Origin: Tyzzerella sp. UBA1042
Lineage (GTDB): Bacteria > Bacillota > Clostridia > Lachnospirales > Anaerotignaceae
Assembly (NCBI GenBank): GCA_002316675.1
Contig: DCDZ01000006.1
Coordinates: forward strand, 90,155 to 110,745
Direction: 5' to 3'
DNA: 20,591 bases
This document shows positions 20,553 through 20,591 of the stretch, in pieces. Made by a program: the position numbers and the translations under genes. Under the pieces are notes generated by a model, which worked only from the letters and a program-made list of their open reading frames with translations, made no database searches and had not been told where the DNA came from. How positions within the stretch are numbered: position 1 is the stretch's first letter; the number at the start of each line of letters is the position of its first letter.

Positions 20553-20591
20553 AAGCCTTTATAAAGGCTTGCGGGGTTTGGGGCAGAGCCC
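20553..20591. repeat. 18-bp palindrome plus GC-rich hairpin at the window edge, probable interspersed repeat
   Basis: AAGCCTTTA-TAAAGGCTT (20553-20570) is a perfect palindrome. It is followed directly by GCGGGGTTTGGGGCAGAGCCC, in which GGGC-AGA-GCCC starts a hairpin cut by the window end. The wording resembles intergenic palindromic repeats I recall from clostridial genomes. No gene is seen in 20370-20591. Confidence 0.5.

Noticed and set aside
1..20591. CRISPR arrays, tRNA or rRNA genes, prophage or intact transposase
   Set aside because: I saw no regularly spaced repeats, no tRNA-like cloverleaf ends, no rRNA wording and no transposase or phage frames on either strand.

Overview
The window looks like chromosomal core sequence from a spore-forming-lineage Clostridia bacterium, probably Lachnospiraceae or a near relative. 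This is an inference from gene content and order: yqfC-yqfD-phoH-yqfF-ybeY-cdd ... era-yqzL, recU, rpsU-yqeY, strong Shine-Dalgarno sites, frequent TTG/GTG starts and TATAAT-type promoters. I see no prophage, intact insertion sequence, CRISPR array or defence island, and no system I would call new.

Layout. (1) 2-472 is the 3' end of a divergent polysaccharide deacetylase gene. (2) 600-3885 is a tight operon of recU, tldD and tldE behind an extended -10 promoter. (3) 4021-4170 is an unrecognised 49-residue membrane peptide gene with its own promoter. It is followed by a nested palindrome that looks like a bidirectional terminator carrying remnants of IS3-type ends. (4) 4311-5933, the only minus-strand gene, encodes a metallo-beta-lactamase/beta-CASP/RMMBL protein. 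(5) 6152-8386 is a solitary glgB. (6) 8594-9250 is rpsU-yqeY with a structured leader and a textbook terminator. (7) 9466-12249 is a three-gene ABC importer (lipoprotein, permease, ATPase) of unknown or possibly aromatic amino-acid specificity. (8) 12506-18539 is the conserved cluster yqfC, yqfD, phoH, yqfF (pgpH), ybeY, cdd plus a family 4 uracil-DNA glycosylase. (9) 18763-20369 holds an unrecognised 151-residue gene overlapping era, then a yqzL-like gene. (10) 20370-20591 has no gene but a dense run of inverted repeats that reaches the window edge.

How the genes work together. The yqfC-era block joins sporulation proteins, RNA/ribosome maturation (PhoH, YbeY, Era), c-di-AMP breakdown (YqfF) and nucleoside/DNA maintenance (Cdd, UDG). 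Many starts overlap the preceding gene (recU/tldD 7 nt, permease/ATPase 8 nt, yqfD/phoH 38 nt, phoH/yqfF 32 nt, yqfF/ybeY 17 nt, orf151/era 4 nt), which suggests translational coupling. The usual dgkA between ybeY and cdd is absent, and recO does not follow era/yqzL within the window. The points most worth a second look are the 49-aa peptide with its palindromic promoter spacer, the nested palindrome at 4186-4284, the unknown gene coupled to era, the rpsU leader and the hairpin cluster at the right end.
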